Of a stretch of DNA of 64,000 nucleotides, positions 22,011 through 33,879 are shown in pieces. Position 1 is the stretch's first letter. Every line of letters begins with the position of its first letter. A program made the position numbers and the translations under genes. Under the pieces are notes generated by a model. It was not told the origin of the DNA and did not search any database. It worked only from the letters and a program-made list of their open reading frames with translations. Source of the DNA: Echinometra lucunter (taxonomy: Eukaryota; Echinodermata; Echinoidea; Camarodonta; Echinometridae); the NCBI GenBank assembly GCA_029962745.1, contig CM057160.1:1-64000 (forward strand). Direction: 5' to 3'.

Positions 22011-22156
22011 ATAACAACAACAAAAGGAAACACTGGGTTATTTCAAGGAGGAGCTCAAATTCATATGGGAAAGTGTAAATCCAGATCGAAGCTACGTAAC
22101 TAGTCAACATGTACTGATCCCAAACATTCACAATGAATAACATCGATAGAAACCGG

Positions 22157-22973
22157 GGGTGGTATTCTGAGGCTGTTTTAACTCTGTTTTAAGTCTGTTG
22201 TAGCAAATCGGTATTCTGAACATCGTTTTATCTCTGTTGTAATTTTTTGTAACTTTTGTTGTAACTTTTGTTTTATCTTTCTGACCGTGCATTTAACTTT
22301 GCATGCCTGGCGCAAATCGTGCGCAAGCGCGTAAAATACTATTTTTATCAGCACGGTATTCTGAAGACCGTTTTATCTTCATGATCTTCTGTTTTAACTC
22401 TTTCAACTGGAAAATTAATGCTCATGAGATAAAACAGGGTGGGATGTGTTTTAACTTTGTAAGTGGTATGTCATGGCTGCAATTTTTTGTAGCTCATTAT
22501 GTTTTGGGTTGCAAGAGGGATAAAGAGACAAATTAATCTTGCTGATATTCCCAAAACATCATTTCGCACGAATTGACGCCTCGGGGTGGAGAAATTTGGC
22601 AACATCTGAGATGAGATCAGAGATGATGTGCACAACGAATTTAGTCGTACCATCGCATCGGTTAAATTAAAGCAAGAAATTAAGCGCAAATTAATGCGCT
22701 CATTAAAACGCAACTAGAAGTTTCACGTATTTCGCGCTCCTTTGCACCGGAGAGCGATCTTATTGGTTGAAACGTCTTAGACTCAACTCTAACAACTTTC
22801 CCTTTTGGATATTATTCTGTGGTGGGTGTGGCTTAGATGACTTACAACACCGTCAAAACGGTACCCAGAATACTGATTAATCACTGTTTTAGCGGTGTTG
22901 TAAGTCGGTGACTTACAACAGTAGTTAAAACAGAACTTACAACACAGTTTAAACGGTGTTCAGAATACCACCC
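22157..22973. mobile_element. 0.82-kb inverted-repeat element interrupting a duplicated exon unit
   Basis: The ends GGGTGGTATTCTGA (22157-22170) and TCAGAATACCACCC (22960-22973) are perfect inverted repeats. The subterminal sequence repeats 'gtattctgaacatcgtttta' and 'ttacaacacagtttaaacgg' in opposite orientations. It splits the 5' flank of copy 10 relative to its paralogue at 21255-21345. No transposase frame is present and no convincing target duplication was found, so the superfamily is undetermined. Confidence 0.75.
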
Positions 22974-22994
22974 TGCGCTATCGCCAGCCGATAT

Positions 22995-23223
22995 GGCAGA
23001 TGGAGGAAACTATATTATCCTTATTCGTACGAGTTTCTTTCGTTCATCTGCCAACAACTTGAATACGAGCAGGGCTTTGCTGGATAAGATTTTAGGAACC
23101 TCGGCACCAGGTACATTATGGCATATGTGATTAGCTGTCCTCACGACATTTTATTTTACCGAAGCTGTTCGTTTAGAACATTGCACCACAATAATCAAAG
23201 ATACTTCTGGTGCAACAGACCAG
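22995..23223 (+). pseudogene. SRCR-like exon relic, copy 10
   Basis: Very close paralogue of 21346-21572, including a G|GTGAGT donor. CQQLEYEQGFAG is followed directly by TAA (CAA in the paralogue). After that it continues DFRNLGTRYIMAYVISCPHD, ILFYRSCSFRTLH and YFWCNRPG. The 5' part carries 'gcagatggaggaaactatatt' (SWSK region). Confidence 0.7.
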
Positions 23224-23768
23224 GTGAGTGGTTTGACAAGGTTTCTGTTGATTCAATTGATACAAACCAAAAAAATCTACGCCTTGCCAGTGAGTTAGAA
23301 ATGATGAGATTGTTCTAACCCCGTTTTTAACAGAAGTTCTAATCACATCTGCATCATTGGTTTTGTATTAATTTTCGTCCTTTATAGTTTGCCGCTCTAA
23401 ATCATACTCGGAATCTGTAGAGAAATACTTAAAACAGTTCAACATTATAACACTTGATTACTACTCATACAACATTACATTAACACGAGTGTTGTATGTA
23501 GTCATTCGCATTTCTATGTTATACGTTATATCTTTGCTCAAGATGCAAAGAACAATAGAAGCAGTGTTGTAGTCAAGGTCCAAACCAACAAGGGCAAGGC
23601 CAAGGCTAGGAACCGCAAGGACAAGGTTGAGGCTGTCACATTGTGTTTGTATGTGAACTCATTCGTCTATTCAGGCTGTTTGATCACTAAGAATCATACT
23701 ATAAGAAAAAAAGTTTCCAGTCAAATTTATTATGATGCAATTAATTAACAAATTTTCGCAACAGAAAT

Positions 23769-24140
23769 ATCTAAAAGTATATGAATTAAAAATCCTTTCC
23801 GATAAAGAACATTGAAGCGTTTGTAATGATGAAAGTACTACCGACTTAAAAATTTGTGACGCATTTTAAAGTCAGTCTCTAAGAACGATCGCTCATCATT
23901 AGTTATCAGACGGTTTTCGAGTCAAATGTCAATGAAAAAAAAAATCAGCTTAATTTTTTGACATACTCAGATAAATCTAAAAGTATATGAATTAAAAATC
24001 CTTTCCGATAAAGAACATTGAAGCGTTTGTAATGATGAAAGTACTACCGACTTAAAAATTTGTGACGCATTTTAAAGTCAGTCTCTAAGAACGATCGCTC
24101 ATCATAAGTTATCAGACGGTTTTCGAGTCAAATGTCAATG
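23769..24140. repeat. tandem duplication, 206-bp period
   Basis: Positions 23769-23934 and 23975-24140 are nearly identical (166 bp; one difference seen, 'catcattagtt' versus 'catcataagtt'). The near identity implies a recent event. No function is evident. Confidence 0.85.
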
Positions 24141-24776
24141 TCCTAGATGTCTCTGAGCACTATGCACGCTGAAGAAGATTGAGACAGCAATACAGATGAA
24201 CTCCAAAAAGGTGAAAGAAACCGGAAAGACCGGAAGTTGCGCAGGCCCCTGGGAGCCGGGATGCTGGGGGTGCTGCAGCACCCCCATGAATTTTCGAGGG
24301 GGTGTGCAGCACCCTCCAGAGGGCTTATCGGTGCTGGAGGTGCTGCAGCACCCCCTGATTTTTATGAGGAGTAAAAAAGCACCCATCAGACTAAGTTATT
24401 TTAATCACCATCCCATCTTCATCTTCTTCATATTATAATTTTCTTTATGAATAAAAATAAACATTATGTTTTGGGGCAGCAAGCACTCTTATTGCAGCAG
24501 CGAGATGCTCCAATATCATATTAATTGGTCAGCCAGGTGTCCGACTATCCTGGAATTCTGCAGGAAGATATTCATCATAAAAGTTATCTAGTGTATTTCG
24601 GTGACAAATCTAATTCTTAAATAAAGTAGAGTTTTTGTCGGTATAGCTCGCTTCGCTTGTTCGTAGAAATAAAATGGTTTAGGACGGCAAACCGGTGCCA
24701 GAATAGCGTCATATTCGACAGATAGATGATCGAATGTATCATTTAGATATCTTATAGAAAATTATATCGTATTTGA

Positions 24777-25243
24777 CATTGGCGTAAATCCCGGGGGACG
24801 GGGGATATATCCCCCACTTTTTTGAGAGGGGGGATGGCGTTTACAAATACCCCCCCCCCCGGTTTTTAAGGAAGAAATGATATTTGAATTAATCAGTTAA
24901 TAAAATTTTTAATAATCTGTCATAAACAACCATGATATTTTAGAATTTCTATTTGAAAATGCGATGGAAAACAAAAAAAGTGGTTATTTTTGGCTTGCTA
25001 GCTTCACTCGCTAATCATATTATTGAATTTCTATTTGAAAATGCGATTGAAAACCAGAAAAGTGGTGATTTTTGGCTCATTCACTTCGCTCGCTCGCAAG
25101 ATAAAAATTAAAATGTGTGTAAGGGGGTCTGTGCAGGTGCGTGAGGGCGTGTGTTTATACTTAAGTGTGAGTTCCACAGAAAAAAACGGCAAAAAAGTCG
25201 ATCATCCCCCTCCCCCCAACTCCTCCAAGGATTTACGCCGGTG
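24777..25243 (+). mobile_element. hAT-like MITE, 'CATTGGCGTAAATCC' family, copy 3
   Basis: Ends are CATTGGCGTAAATCCC and GGATTTACGCCGGTG. They are flanked by the exact 8-bp duplication GTATTTGA (24769-24776 and 25244-25251). It is nested inside the composite element. It has poly(C) near each end and two gctcgcttc-type modules. Confidence 0.88.
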
Positions 25244-25686
25244 GTATTTGATGAAGACCATGATTTTTTTTTTCTTGCTTGCTGAGCTCGCTTGTATGAT
25301 ATTCACATACAGGATGGGTTGGGAAAGCAAACGAATTCGGCGAACGATGTGACCGAATTTAGATATCTTACATGCCCATAATGTATTTTGATGACGAATT
25401 ATCACTTCTATTAATAAAAAAAGTGTATTTTTACTCGCTCGCAGAGCTCGATCGTATGATACCCAGATACAGGATGGTTTCGGAAAGCAAGAAATTCGGC
25501 AAGTGAGGTGACCGAATGTACATATATTTCTCAACATGAAGTGTATTTCGATATCGAAATAATATTTCTATCGTCAAAAGAATTCGTTTTTCCTTTCTCG
25601 CTTCGCTCACTTGTAATATTTATAAACAGGGTTATTTCGCGGGACAACAAACAATCTGACCAGAGAGGTGCCAAAATAAAGTCATA

Positions 25687-26069
25687 CACTGTCGTAAATC
25701 CCGGGGGATAAGGGTATAATTACCCCCACTTTTTCCAGAGGGGGATGGAGTCTACAAAATAATATACCCACATTTTTTAAAGAAAAAATAATATTGCAAA
25801 AGAAAGGCAACATAAAAATGTCATAAATGACATAAATATCGTGGAATTTTTATTTGAAATGCTCTTAAAAACCATAAAGTGATTATTTTTCGCGGGCTCG
25901 CTTCGCTCTCTCGCAAAAAAATGAAAATTTTATGTGTGCGGGGGTCTGCGCGGGTGAATGAAGGTATGTGTGTATATTCAAATGGGGGTTCACAAGTTTA
26001 AAAAAAATCGGCAAAAAAGGTGATACCCTCCCCCCCCCCCCCACATCTCAAAACGGATTTACGCCGGTG
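25687..26069 (+). mobile_element. hAT-like MITE, same family, copy 4
   Basis: CACTGTCGTAAATCCCGG to GGATTTACGCCGGTG. Internal sequence is diverged but collinear with copy 3. No target duplication is recognisable, so it is an older or rearranged copy. Confidence 0.7.
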
Positions 26070-26390
26070 AACTAATCTATTTTTGCTTGCTCATATATCT
26101 AGAAACGATATGTTTTCGATCAGCAATCACTCTTATTCCATGCTGTAGCAGATGCCCGAATATCATAATATTTTTGCAACGAGGTGGAAGCCGACTATCC
26201 TCAAATTCTGAGGGGAGGTGTAGTTTATAAAATCATCTAGTGTATTTTGTATATTTCTTGTCGCTCGCTGCGCTCACTCGTAATATCTAGATGAAAAATT
26301 TGGGAAGGCAAACGTAATTGGCATGCAGTTGAGGTGACCGAACATATATATTTCAGAGTATGCTATGGTGTTCATTTTCTAACAACTTGG

Positions 26391-28879
26391 AAAACTAATC
26401 ATTTTCTCTATATTCTTTACTCTGTTAACGCTTTCATATAGATTTAACACAAATAAAACATCAACTTACAGTTTGCACTTGGAACACGAACCAATGTACC
26501 AATCACTGTTTGTTTATATGCCCCTCTACAAAGTGAAGGTGTGGCACCAAAATGACGGCATTGCCAACCAAGAGCTGGTACAGGGTGCTGCTGCACCCTA
26601 TGCTTCCTTGCTGCAGTCTGCTGAGACTATCGCTGCATGCATTGCCCCTGTGTAGTAGCCGATGCAGTACATACAGCACACAATAGCTACCAAACACCAG
26701 TGTGAAGGATTGCCTCCTCTAGCAGCATGGATAGGTTTTGCCTATTCATAAACAAATTAGGGGATGAATGGGAGTTACCCATCCACGTAGGTTTTCCTAC
26801 TGGCTAATAGAAGGGAAGGTTTGAATAAGCTTCTTATACAAAGGCCAAGGCTTTAACTCTCAAGGCCAAGGCTGAGGCCAAAGATGATAAGAAGGGATCA
26901 TACAAAGACTGTGGCTCACAAACCAATAAAGACATGCCAGACAGGAAGTTGGCAGCTGACAGGCCTGTGCCCCAAGTATCAATTTGTATTATTTTCATAT
27001 TTGAAAATAGTTAAATGAGCGCGCTTAGATTCAACCTATTAAAAATAAGTTTGCTTTGACTGTATTATAGGCCTACTGGGTTTCATTAACTCAGATGTTC
27101 GTTAAAGATTATTTATCTGTCATACTGCTTTTCTTTAGCTGATTTTCCTGTTACACATAAAACAAATTAAGGCCTGTCATTACTCGGTATGCTGAGATAG
27201 TTAATGCAAGTCTGTTTAGCGTCCAAGTTGAAAAATCCGGAAATAGCAATGAATGGCCTTTTTATTAAGAGCTCAATCTGCTTATTGTTTGCCCTTTCCT
27301 ACAATGGAGAAATTGCCCGCTCCATCATGCCCATCTCTAAGTGAAAAATTCTATTGCCTCATGTGCCCTTTCTGATATATTTCTACCCTTCATATCACTT
27401 CTTCCATTAATGATTATCCCAGATGAGCTCTTATAATACAACGCATTCTGGCAACAGAAACAACCCTTTCGCCTTCTTTCCAAACAACAACTTTTGAAGC
27501 CATGAACAAAATGATAATGCTACAGAAAACATATGCAATGTATTTATGTTCATGTGCATACAAAACAAATAAACATAAAAATGCTGCGGTTTTTTTTTTT
27601 TTTTTAGAAAAGGCGTCACGTATCTTGACTTGGCGTGATTATAATGGTTTTGACATATCAAAGCACAAACCCCCCACACAGAATCAGAAATAAATAAAGA
27701 AGCAGTTTTGGTCGTGAATAAAATAATGGTATATCAGCTAAAAGGGGGTGACTTTATCTCAATGAGGGTACTTATTTCATCTCAAGAGGGGAATGAAATA
27801 TTTAGGGCTTTTTGCGATTGGAGCAAAAAATGAAATCCCCCCCCCCCCATCTCCACTCAAATGTATTCGTGTAAGTTTACAAGAGCTGGGGTAAAAGCCA
27901 CCGAGCGGTACAAAAATTTTCAATCGCTATTGCATTTTTAACCTTGAAAATGCAACAACTAAACCTAACCGAGAAAATGAGGAAGCACTGCACGCTAGCG
28001 GTATATTCTTAATTCGAATGATAAATGGTTTACTGTTCATTTCAACCCCAAATGGAAATAACAACAACAACAAAACCATAAGGAAAATAGTTTTGAATTT
28101 AGACAGGCAACCAAAGGTTAACTTTTTTTCAAATGTGGATCCACTGAAAATGCTATTAAAGGCAGAATGTTTAACGTAAGGCTGATGAAACTTATTTTAT
28201 ATGGCTAGAAGCAAGAAAAACTATTTTTTCATCAAATTGTGAAGTTTTTATACAACACTATTCTTTGCCTAAACTTTGCCTTATGCTGGGGCAAGAAATT
28301 ACTAGCTACAGAAAAGTGGTGCCAAAGACATCGAGCTTTAGCATGTTTAGAAAATCTCTGCATTTTAGACCACCAAAATCTCTATTTGTATACACTTTGC
28401 CCTTAGAACTGGGGCGCAAAATAATATTTTTGTCCTCCCCCCCCCCTCTTTATCTCTTTTTTTCTTTGGGGTGTCACTTTAGGGCACTTGCCCCCTTGCC
28501 CCCTTCCCTCGTTACGTCACTGCAAGAGAGGCATTTGCTCATTTGGAAAAAAAAAAATAATTTCATTTCGTTGCAGGCATCACACATATTACCGAAAAGC
28601 TACATTTGGTTTGACTATAGGGGAGGGGAATAAAAGAGGGGCACTTTCTTACATTTAGAATAAGTGGGGAATCAGCAATGCCATGCACCCCCAAATAAAC
28701 AAATGACTAAAAAAGTGATGAAATATTCTAGCGTTTTAAACACTACCACCGTTTTAATCAAAATCCTTGTAGTTGCCTCTATTTCCAACTATTGATTGAC
28801 GTATCTTCTGCAATAAAAACACTGAATATTTCAAAAACTTTTCATAACACACACACAAAAAAAACACACACCCACCCTA
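26391..28879. other. 2.5 kb without a recognised exon
   Basis: It contains AAGGCCAAGGC-rich stretches (26838-26880, with a similar one at about 23590), a T-run (27589-27605) and C-runs at 27838 and 28436. It also has one end of a 'ccctcgttacgtcactgcaag'-type poly(C) element at 28505. The short open frame at 26473-26655 has no recognisable domain. Confidence 0.35.
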
Positions 28880-28891
28880 ACACCCCCCCCC

Positions 28892-28938
<47 letters not shown>
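28880..28938. repeat. (AC)n/(AT)n microsatellite
   Basis: A C-run and short CA repeats lead into an uninterrupted AT repeat at 28901-28938. Confidence 0.9.
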
Positions 28939-28941
<3 letters not shown>

Positions 28942-28994
28942 GATCAGGTAATTATACAACAGCTTTGGCAACTCTCATGGAAATAAATACATGT

Positions 28995-29360
28995 GAGACA
29001 ATTGAGAGAATAATAGCGTAACATGAATTATTCCAACATATACATGTATCCCAAAGCATTCGCTCGGATCCAGCTGAGGTGTGCGGCAGGTCATTGTTCG
29101 AAACTCATCTGCCACCAACAAAGGAATTAATTAGTGAGGGTTGAAGATTTGTCAGTCTGTCGGTTAAGCGAATTTAGAGTTGCAGAAACCACTGGCCCGT
29201 CTCCGTGGTCTAGTGGTTAAGGCATTGGCGTTCATAGCCAAAGGCCCGGGTTCGATTCCCGGCGGAGACATTTTTTCAACCTGTACAAAAAATTCCAAAA
29301 TGGCAGGACAGCTCTGGGGAACTTTGATTCATGCTACGCTATTATTCTCTCAATTGTCTC
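28995..29360. mobile_element. inverted-repeat element carrying a tRNA-like gene
   Basis: 34-bp terminal inverted repeats at 28995-29028 and 29327-29360 differ at one position. AT microsatellite sequence abuts the right end directly, and the left (AT)n ends about 55 bp before the left repeat. The interior holds a tRNA-like sequence at 29199-29270 and a second box B-like 'cattgttcgaaactc' near 29095. It has no coding frame. The class is unclear: inverted repeats indicate a DNA transposon, while tRNA promoters are typical of SINEs. Confidence 0.75.
29199..29270 (+). tRNA. tRNA-like sequence, apparent anticodon UCA
   Basis: The 72 bases fold as a complete cloverleaf. The acceptor stem is GTCTCCG/CGGAGAC (7 pairs) and the D arm contains TAGTGGTTAAGG. 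The anticodon stem TTGGC/GCCAA (5 pairs) encloses loop GTTCATA. The T arm is CCGGG-TTCGATT-CCCGG, and the discriminator is A. Loop position 33 is T and positions 34-36 are TCA, which would read UGA. Position 37 is T rather than a purine. It most resembles tRNA-Glu (GTGGTCTAGTGGTTA) with an altered loop. The short variable arm excludes selenocysteine tRNA. Its location inside an inverted-repeat element argues for a mobile tRNA pseudogene rather than a working suppressor. Confidence 0.6.
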
Positions 29361-29383
29361 ATATATATATATATATATATATG

Positions 29384-29515
29384 CGCAGTAATGGAAATAC
29401 CCACATGAAAGTTTACTTGAAGTCTGGCCTTCTCAAGTCGGCAGACCTCAACATGCTCAAATCGACAACGGAACTTTGAAAATTTTACGAGCATGACGAG
29501 CAAATACAGTACAGG
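29384..29515 (+). repeat. 'AAGTCGAC' family repeat, diverged copy
   Basis: 'gcagtaatggaaatacccac', 'acttgaagtc' and 'ctcaaatcgacaacggaact' match the unit at 5050-5150 in the same order. Confidence 0.6.
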
Positions 29516-29829
29516 CCATAATGTATGGCTGCCTGTTCAGTTACTGAACATTTATTGGCTAGAGTTATTATTTAGGTAAAACTGTTGACTTGAAGTCATC
29601 ATTGGCTATTATTTGGTAGCCCAAGGGTGTCGCTTCAATCTGAGAATTGATTTTTAATAGGGGCGGGTTGAAGGGACGGTGAAGAGATGAAAATGATCCA
29701 TCTTTTGTCACCAAGGGTTGCTTTTGAGGTTCATAAGCTAACTTGAAGTAACCATTGGCTGACCATAAATTGACTACAAGTTGTTAGATTTTTTCTTTTA
29801 GATTAAATTTAACGTGTCCCAATTTCTTT

Positions 29830-29831
<2 letters not shown>

Positions 29832-29873
<42 letters not shown>
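29832..29873. repeat. (CT)21 microsatellite
   Basis: Uninterrupted CT dinucleotide run. Confidence 0.9.
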
Positions 29874-29878
<5 letters not shown>

Positions 29879-30640
29879 GGGGTATACATCTTGGATCAAA
29901 TTGCACACATTTGGTGGATCTGGTTTACAAAGAGTTATTCAACGATTTTTCGTGTATTTTATATCACAGTAGCTATCTGCAAGTACAGAAAATGTTTTTT
30001 CTAAAGAAAAAAATATGACATCAAGTAAAACAAAACAAAAACAAATCCAAGATAATTAGAAAAAAAAATGAGAACTGATTGCTAGATTTCCTAATATGTT
30101 ATAGATGTCTCAAAAAGCAAGAAATGAAAATGAAAAAAGAGTGTATGCCAAAAAAAAATACGTGACAAGCAAGTTTGCCTAAAGGTCAATAAAATTTTCT
30201 TGCAATATTCTTCATTCAGTCCCAGTGCTACCCCCCCCCCTTCCACGCGGCCCCATTTTTTCTTTCCCCTTTTTGATAAGTGTTTGCGGGTGTGTGTGTG
30301 TGTGTGAATATATGTATGGGGTATATACATATATATCAGATAAAGGTCTTAAAAGTAATTTCACCAAATGCCATTAAAAGAAGCCAAGTATCCCGCAAGC
30401 TCTTGATGTAAGATTAAGGAGAAGCAAAAAGAAAGTGTAGACAGTCCATATATCTATACAGTTGCTTTGAGCTGCTTATTTATCCTCAAATACTTCGTTC
30501 ATAGATATTGCAAGAATGAATAAGTAAAACAAAAATGTGAACAGATGTTAAGCATGTTAAATGGATGATTTACAAGTAGATTATATCATCATACTGTTAT
30601 ATAGTATATAAAGTACTATACGTGTAAACAATTACAGAAT
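29874..30640. other. non-coding
   Basis: C-run at about 30231-30240 and short (GT)n at 30290-30304. Nothing else is recognised. Confidence 0.35.
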
Positions 30641-30642
30641 GG

Positions 30643-30832
30643 GTAGAGCTCAAAGTTGCAGATTGTAGTTGGAGTAAAGTAGATTGTGTATTCGGCTTGG
30701 CTCATGTCGCACATTTGTTATCAACTTCAATTCGGGCAAGGCTTTTTCTGGGCAAACCACAGAAACGCTGGCACCTTCTACGATGTGATAAGTGTAAGTA
30801 GCTGTCCTCAAAACATTTGGTACGAAAAGGTA
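30643..30832 (+). pseudogene. SRCR-like exon relic, copy 11
   Basis: 'gagctcaaagttgcagattg' and 'agttggagtaaagtagattg' give ELKVADCSWSK. 'ttatcaacttcaattcgggcaaggc' retains QL-F-GQG but the CHQ Cys is lost. 'gtaagtagctgtcctcaaaacatttggtacga' keeps SCPxNIWY. The RSC region and donor are missing after 30832. Confidence 0.65.
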
Positions 30833-31112
30833 CTAAATCAGTGTTAGTTTAATTTTGTGAATGATAATGATAACATTATCATTCATATCATTTTATAGTC
30901 GATTCATTTGTGGTCACCATATACACTGATATGAATACAGCGTATTGAAGAAAAAGGGGCTGTCAGTTGGAATCCTAGGTCAGATCTTTTGCAGAAAATT
31001 GTAGATATATGTCTTTACAAGCGACAAATATAGAATATTGGCCGAATTAAGAATCAAAACACTTGAAGCGATATAAAGGCGCTATTTCCCAAACGAAGCT
31101 ATAAGTGTTAAC

Positions 31113-31893
31113 TATAGACCAATTTCACCTCTGGTTTATGTATTTGGCCCTCTATCGGCGACGCCATTGTTGCGGTGGGCAAGCGTGCTGACCGCGATTG
31201 GCTCTGTGTACAAGATGAATGTAAGATATGAGATTTGCCCTAATATTGTTCCATTTACTTTATTCTAGATCAATAAAATAAAGCATGGATACATGGGTAG
31301 ATGAGGTAAGACAATGGCCATATCTGACAAGTGAAGGTATGATGTATTTTTGTACTTTCGATAGTTTTTCAACTTAGTTTTGTCAGTATAAGTTCGATTG
31401 CAGCATAGAAGCCGTAGTAAACGGGAGCCCTCAATCTTACCCTGTTTACAAAGTCATGTTTTCACTCATTAAATTTTACGCCAAAGTACATAATGATAAT
31501 GATTCTTGACTTCAAATCCTTTCTGTTGATATTTTTACCCACTGGCGACGGATTCCTTCACATTGCTTACGGAAACCTGTGTAGGGAGTACGGCTTCTCA
31601 CACAAACAGGCTTCATGAATCAAAAGCGAGTGAATTTAGCTTCCAATTTTTAAACTTTCTCCAATTCTTGTGGCATTTGAGCACCGCACAGCTGCGACCT
31701 GAACTTCCCTGACAATTTCTCATTGCAAATATTAAAAGAAATCTGCATATATTGGTCAAAATAGACAAAAAATCGAACGAATGTACATAACGCGCTATGG
31801 ACTTGTGTACTATAACAGTTGGAGCGCCCACCGCAGTATGTCGAACTGTGTCGAACAGTCTGCTGCCCTCTTGCGTTGTGAAATTGGTCTATA
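31113..31893. mobile_element. 0.78-kb element with 16-bp inverted termini
   Basis: TATAGACCAATTTCAC at 31113-31128 and GTGAAATTGGTCTATA at 31878-31893 are exact reverse complements. Because TATA is itself palindromic, a TA target duplication is possible. No long frame is present. It may be a non-autonomous mariner-like or other TIR element. Confidence 0.6.
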
Positions 31894-32210
31894 CAGAATC
31901 ATGATAATGCCGGCCAAAACACCTTCCCTAACCTAGCTCTCCTAATACATTCACTTTTGTAAGCTCCCTTTCTCTGTGAGAGCTTTCCTTTTCCTAGCCG
32001 ATGTCTTTCTCTATTCTGTCGGTTGAAAATAAGAACTACCTTAACCGGATTTCTGACCAAATTTAATTATCTCCATCATTTTGTCGTTCTTGTTCTCCTG
32101 TACATGGCTCCAAGAGGCCCTAATTTGCCAGTCATTAATGACGAGGTATAGTGGAAACAACGGAGCTTTACCTGTTCCTCGTGTTTCTGATTCGCGTGAG
32201 AAAGAACTTA

Positions 32211-32358
32211 TACCCTTTTCATACTAAAAGTTGGGGCGCCCAAGGACCGGTCCCCGACTTCAGTATGTACAGCTTATTTGGGGCGCCCCAGGAGCACTCC
32301 CTGGTCGCCCTAACTTGGGCACTCTCATAGCGCCCCAAATTTCAATATGAAATGGGTA
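32211..32358. mobile_element. 148-bp PIF/Harbinger-like MITE
   Basis: Inverted ends of about 29 bp run 'tacccttttcatactaaaag' plus 'ttggggcgc' on the left and 'gcgccccaaatttcaatatg' plus 'aaatgggta' on the right. They are flanked by TTA on both sides (32208-32210 and 32359-32361). A TTA duplication and small size fit a PIF/Harbinger-type MITE. GGGGCGCC is repeated internally. Confidence 0.65.
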
Positions 32359-32624
32359 TTAGTCACCCGAGAGATCAAAGGGCCTAAGGGTAGTTAGGGT
32401 ATTACGCTGTTTTCACGAGAATTTGCAGGGCCGTGCACGTTTTGGTACCATATAAGTGTCCTCAGCAACCTCCCCACTCTTACGGTACTGAAAAGCAAAC
32501 TGTTAACATGGTTAACGGATTCTACTGCGATTCAGAAGGGTCCCAAGTAGTGAGTACTCTGGAGAACATGGTATCGCATGGCATCTACTGTTTGGGCATT
32601 GAGTGCCTGCCATACATTCGCCTT

Positions 32625-32819
32625 CCTTCCTGTCATCGCTCTGTTACCAACTTTATTACAAGCCAGGCTATGCAGGATGGGGGGTCAGGAATACTGGCGA
32701 AGTTTACAAAATAACATTCAAGGCAAAATCTGTTTCATAACATCTAGTATTTAACGACTTTGTACGTTTCAAACAAAGCGATCTAGAGATCAAGTTTATC
32801 TCTGGTGCAAGAGACCAGG
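32625..32819 (+). pseudogene. SRCR-like exon relic, copy 12
   Basis: 'cgctctgttaccaactttattacaagccaggctatgc', 'cgactttgtacgtttcaaacaaagcgatc' and 'ctctggtgcaagagaccag' before GTGAGAGG preserve the order of the module with many frame breaks. The donor is intact. Confidence 0.55.
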
Positions 32820-33875
32820 TGAGAGGTTTGATATAGCTATATGACTGGAAAGAGGGGAATAAAAGTGATAAAAATGAAATAGATTATTAGATGGTCTTTT
32901 GCAGATTGATGTTTCTATAGTTTGCTTATCGCATTTTTCTGTAAAAACTAATAATAGCAATCGGTGAAACCCCTAACCTGCCTAAAGAATGGAGGTTTAT
33001 ATCATTCTGTACTGCATATACACTACACGTAACTTAAAACAAGAACTCTAGATTGCCTTCATTGGCGTCGCTAGAACATTTTGAAATTATCTGCAAATTT
33101 TCAGAATGTTGCATCAAATTTGTCAAATCGCCATGTCACAGACATATGATATACAAGGGCCGCCGGGCGTTTTGAAGCAGGGAGATCGAACTGAGGTCTC
33201 TTGCGAGATTGCGGGTTCACGAAAAATAACCACTTTGCCACGATATGTATTTGCTATTTCGTCATCAAAATACGCTATGTAAGATCATATCGATATTACA
33301 TTATCGGTCACTTAGAATATTTTTCTGTTTTGGCACGTCGCTGCCGGATTACGAAGGGGTTTGATGTCTGAAACAACTATCCTATTGACTACTGGATTAT
33401 CTCGTTCCCGTAGGCTTAATTTACGGGCAGCTCGGTTCCAGTAGCCAATGTGCTATCTTACTAATTCCTACGATTTGCGAGGGAAAAAAGGTGCAATATT
33501 TCCTCGTAAAAATAATTAATTATGAATAATCATGTGTGTGCACCATCCTGCCAGAATGCGAGGTTATTTAGACAGCTCGCTGCCAGAAATATGACAACAT
33601 TCAGGCATCTCTCTGGAATATGAGGCTGCTCGAAACTTTCCGAGCGAGCGCAGAGAGCGACAAAAGGGTTTTTTTTCCATTCTGAGATCACTCTCTAGTT
33701 CAGTTTACTCCATTCTGTTGTGACCTTTATCAGCATCACCATCAGGAATACTGGTCACCAGAGCGTTATTTTCTGCCAAATGAAGCAAACACGTGAAATA
33801 TGATATATGTCCCTATTTTTCAAAACCATCACCATTAAGGCCTAACTAATCATGATCGGCGTGATCGGGCATTCA
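32820..33875. other. non-coding with hAT-like interior fragments
   Basis: 33540-33670 contains 'cagctcgctgccagaaatatg' and 'gagcgagcgcagagagcgac'. This resembles the interior of the 8841 element in reverse orientation. No boundaries were found. Confidence 0.4.
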
Positions 33876-33879
33876 TTTG

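Larger units (their letters stand above)
24240..26390. mobile_element. composite hAT-like transposon region
   Basis: The region begins with 'gctgggggtgctgcagcacc', an inverted CTGCAGCACCCC motif at 24262-24355. It continues with blocks homologous to the interior of the 8841-10581 element ('ggcagcaagcactcttattgcag', 'gaggtgaccgaat', cgctcgctcg motifs). MITE copies at 24777-25243 and 25687-26069 are nested inside. Outer boundaries and target duplications were not identified. Confidence 0.6.

Noticed and set aside
26473..26655. 60-residue frame that looks protein-like
   Set aside because: I could not match it to any family, and there are no supporting splice sites or neighbouring exons.
28901..28938. 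CRISPR-like or regulatory repeat
   Set aside because: Plain AT microsatellite without spacers; the sequence is eukaryotic.
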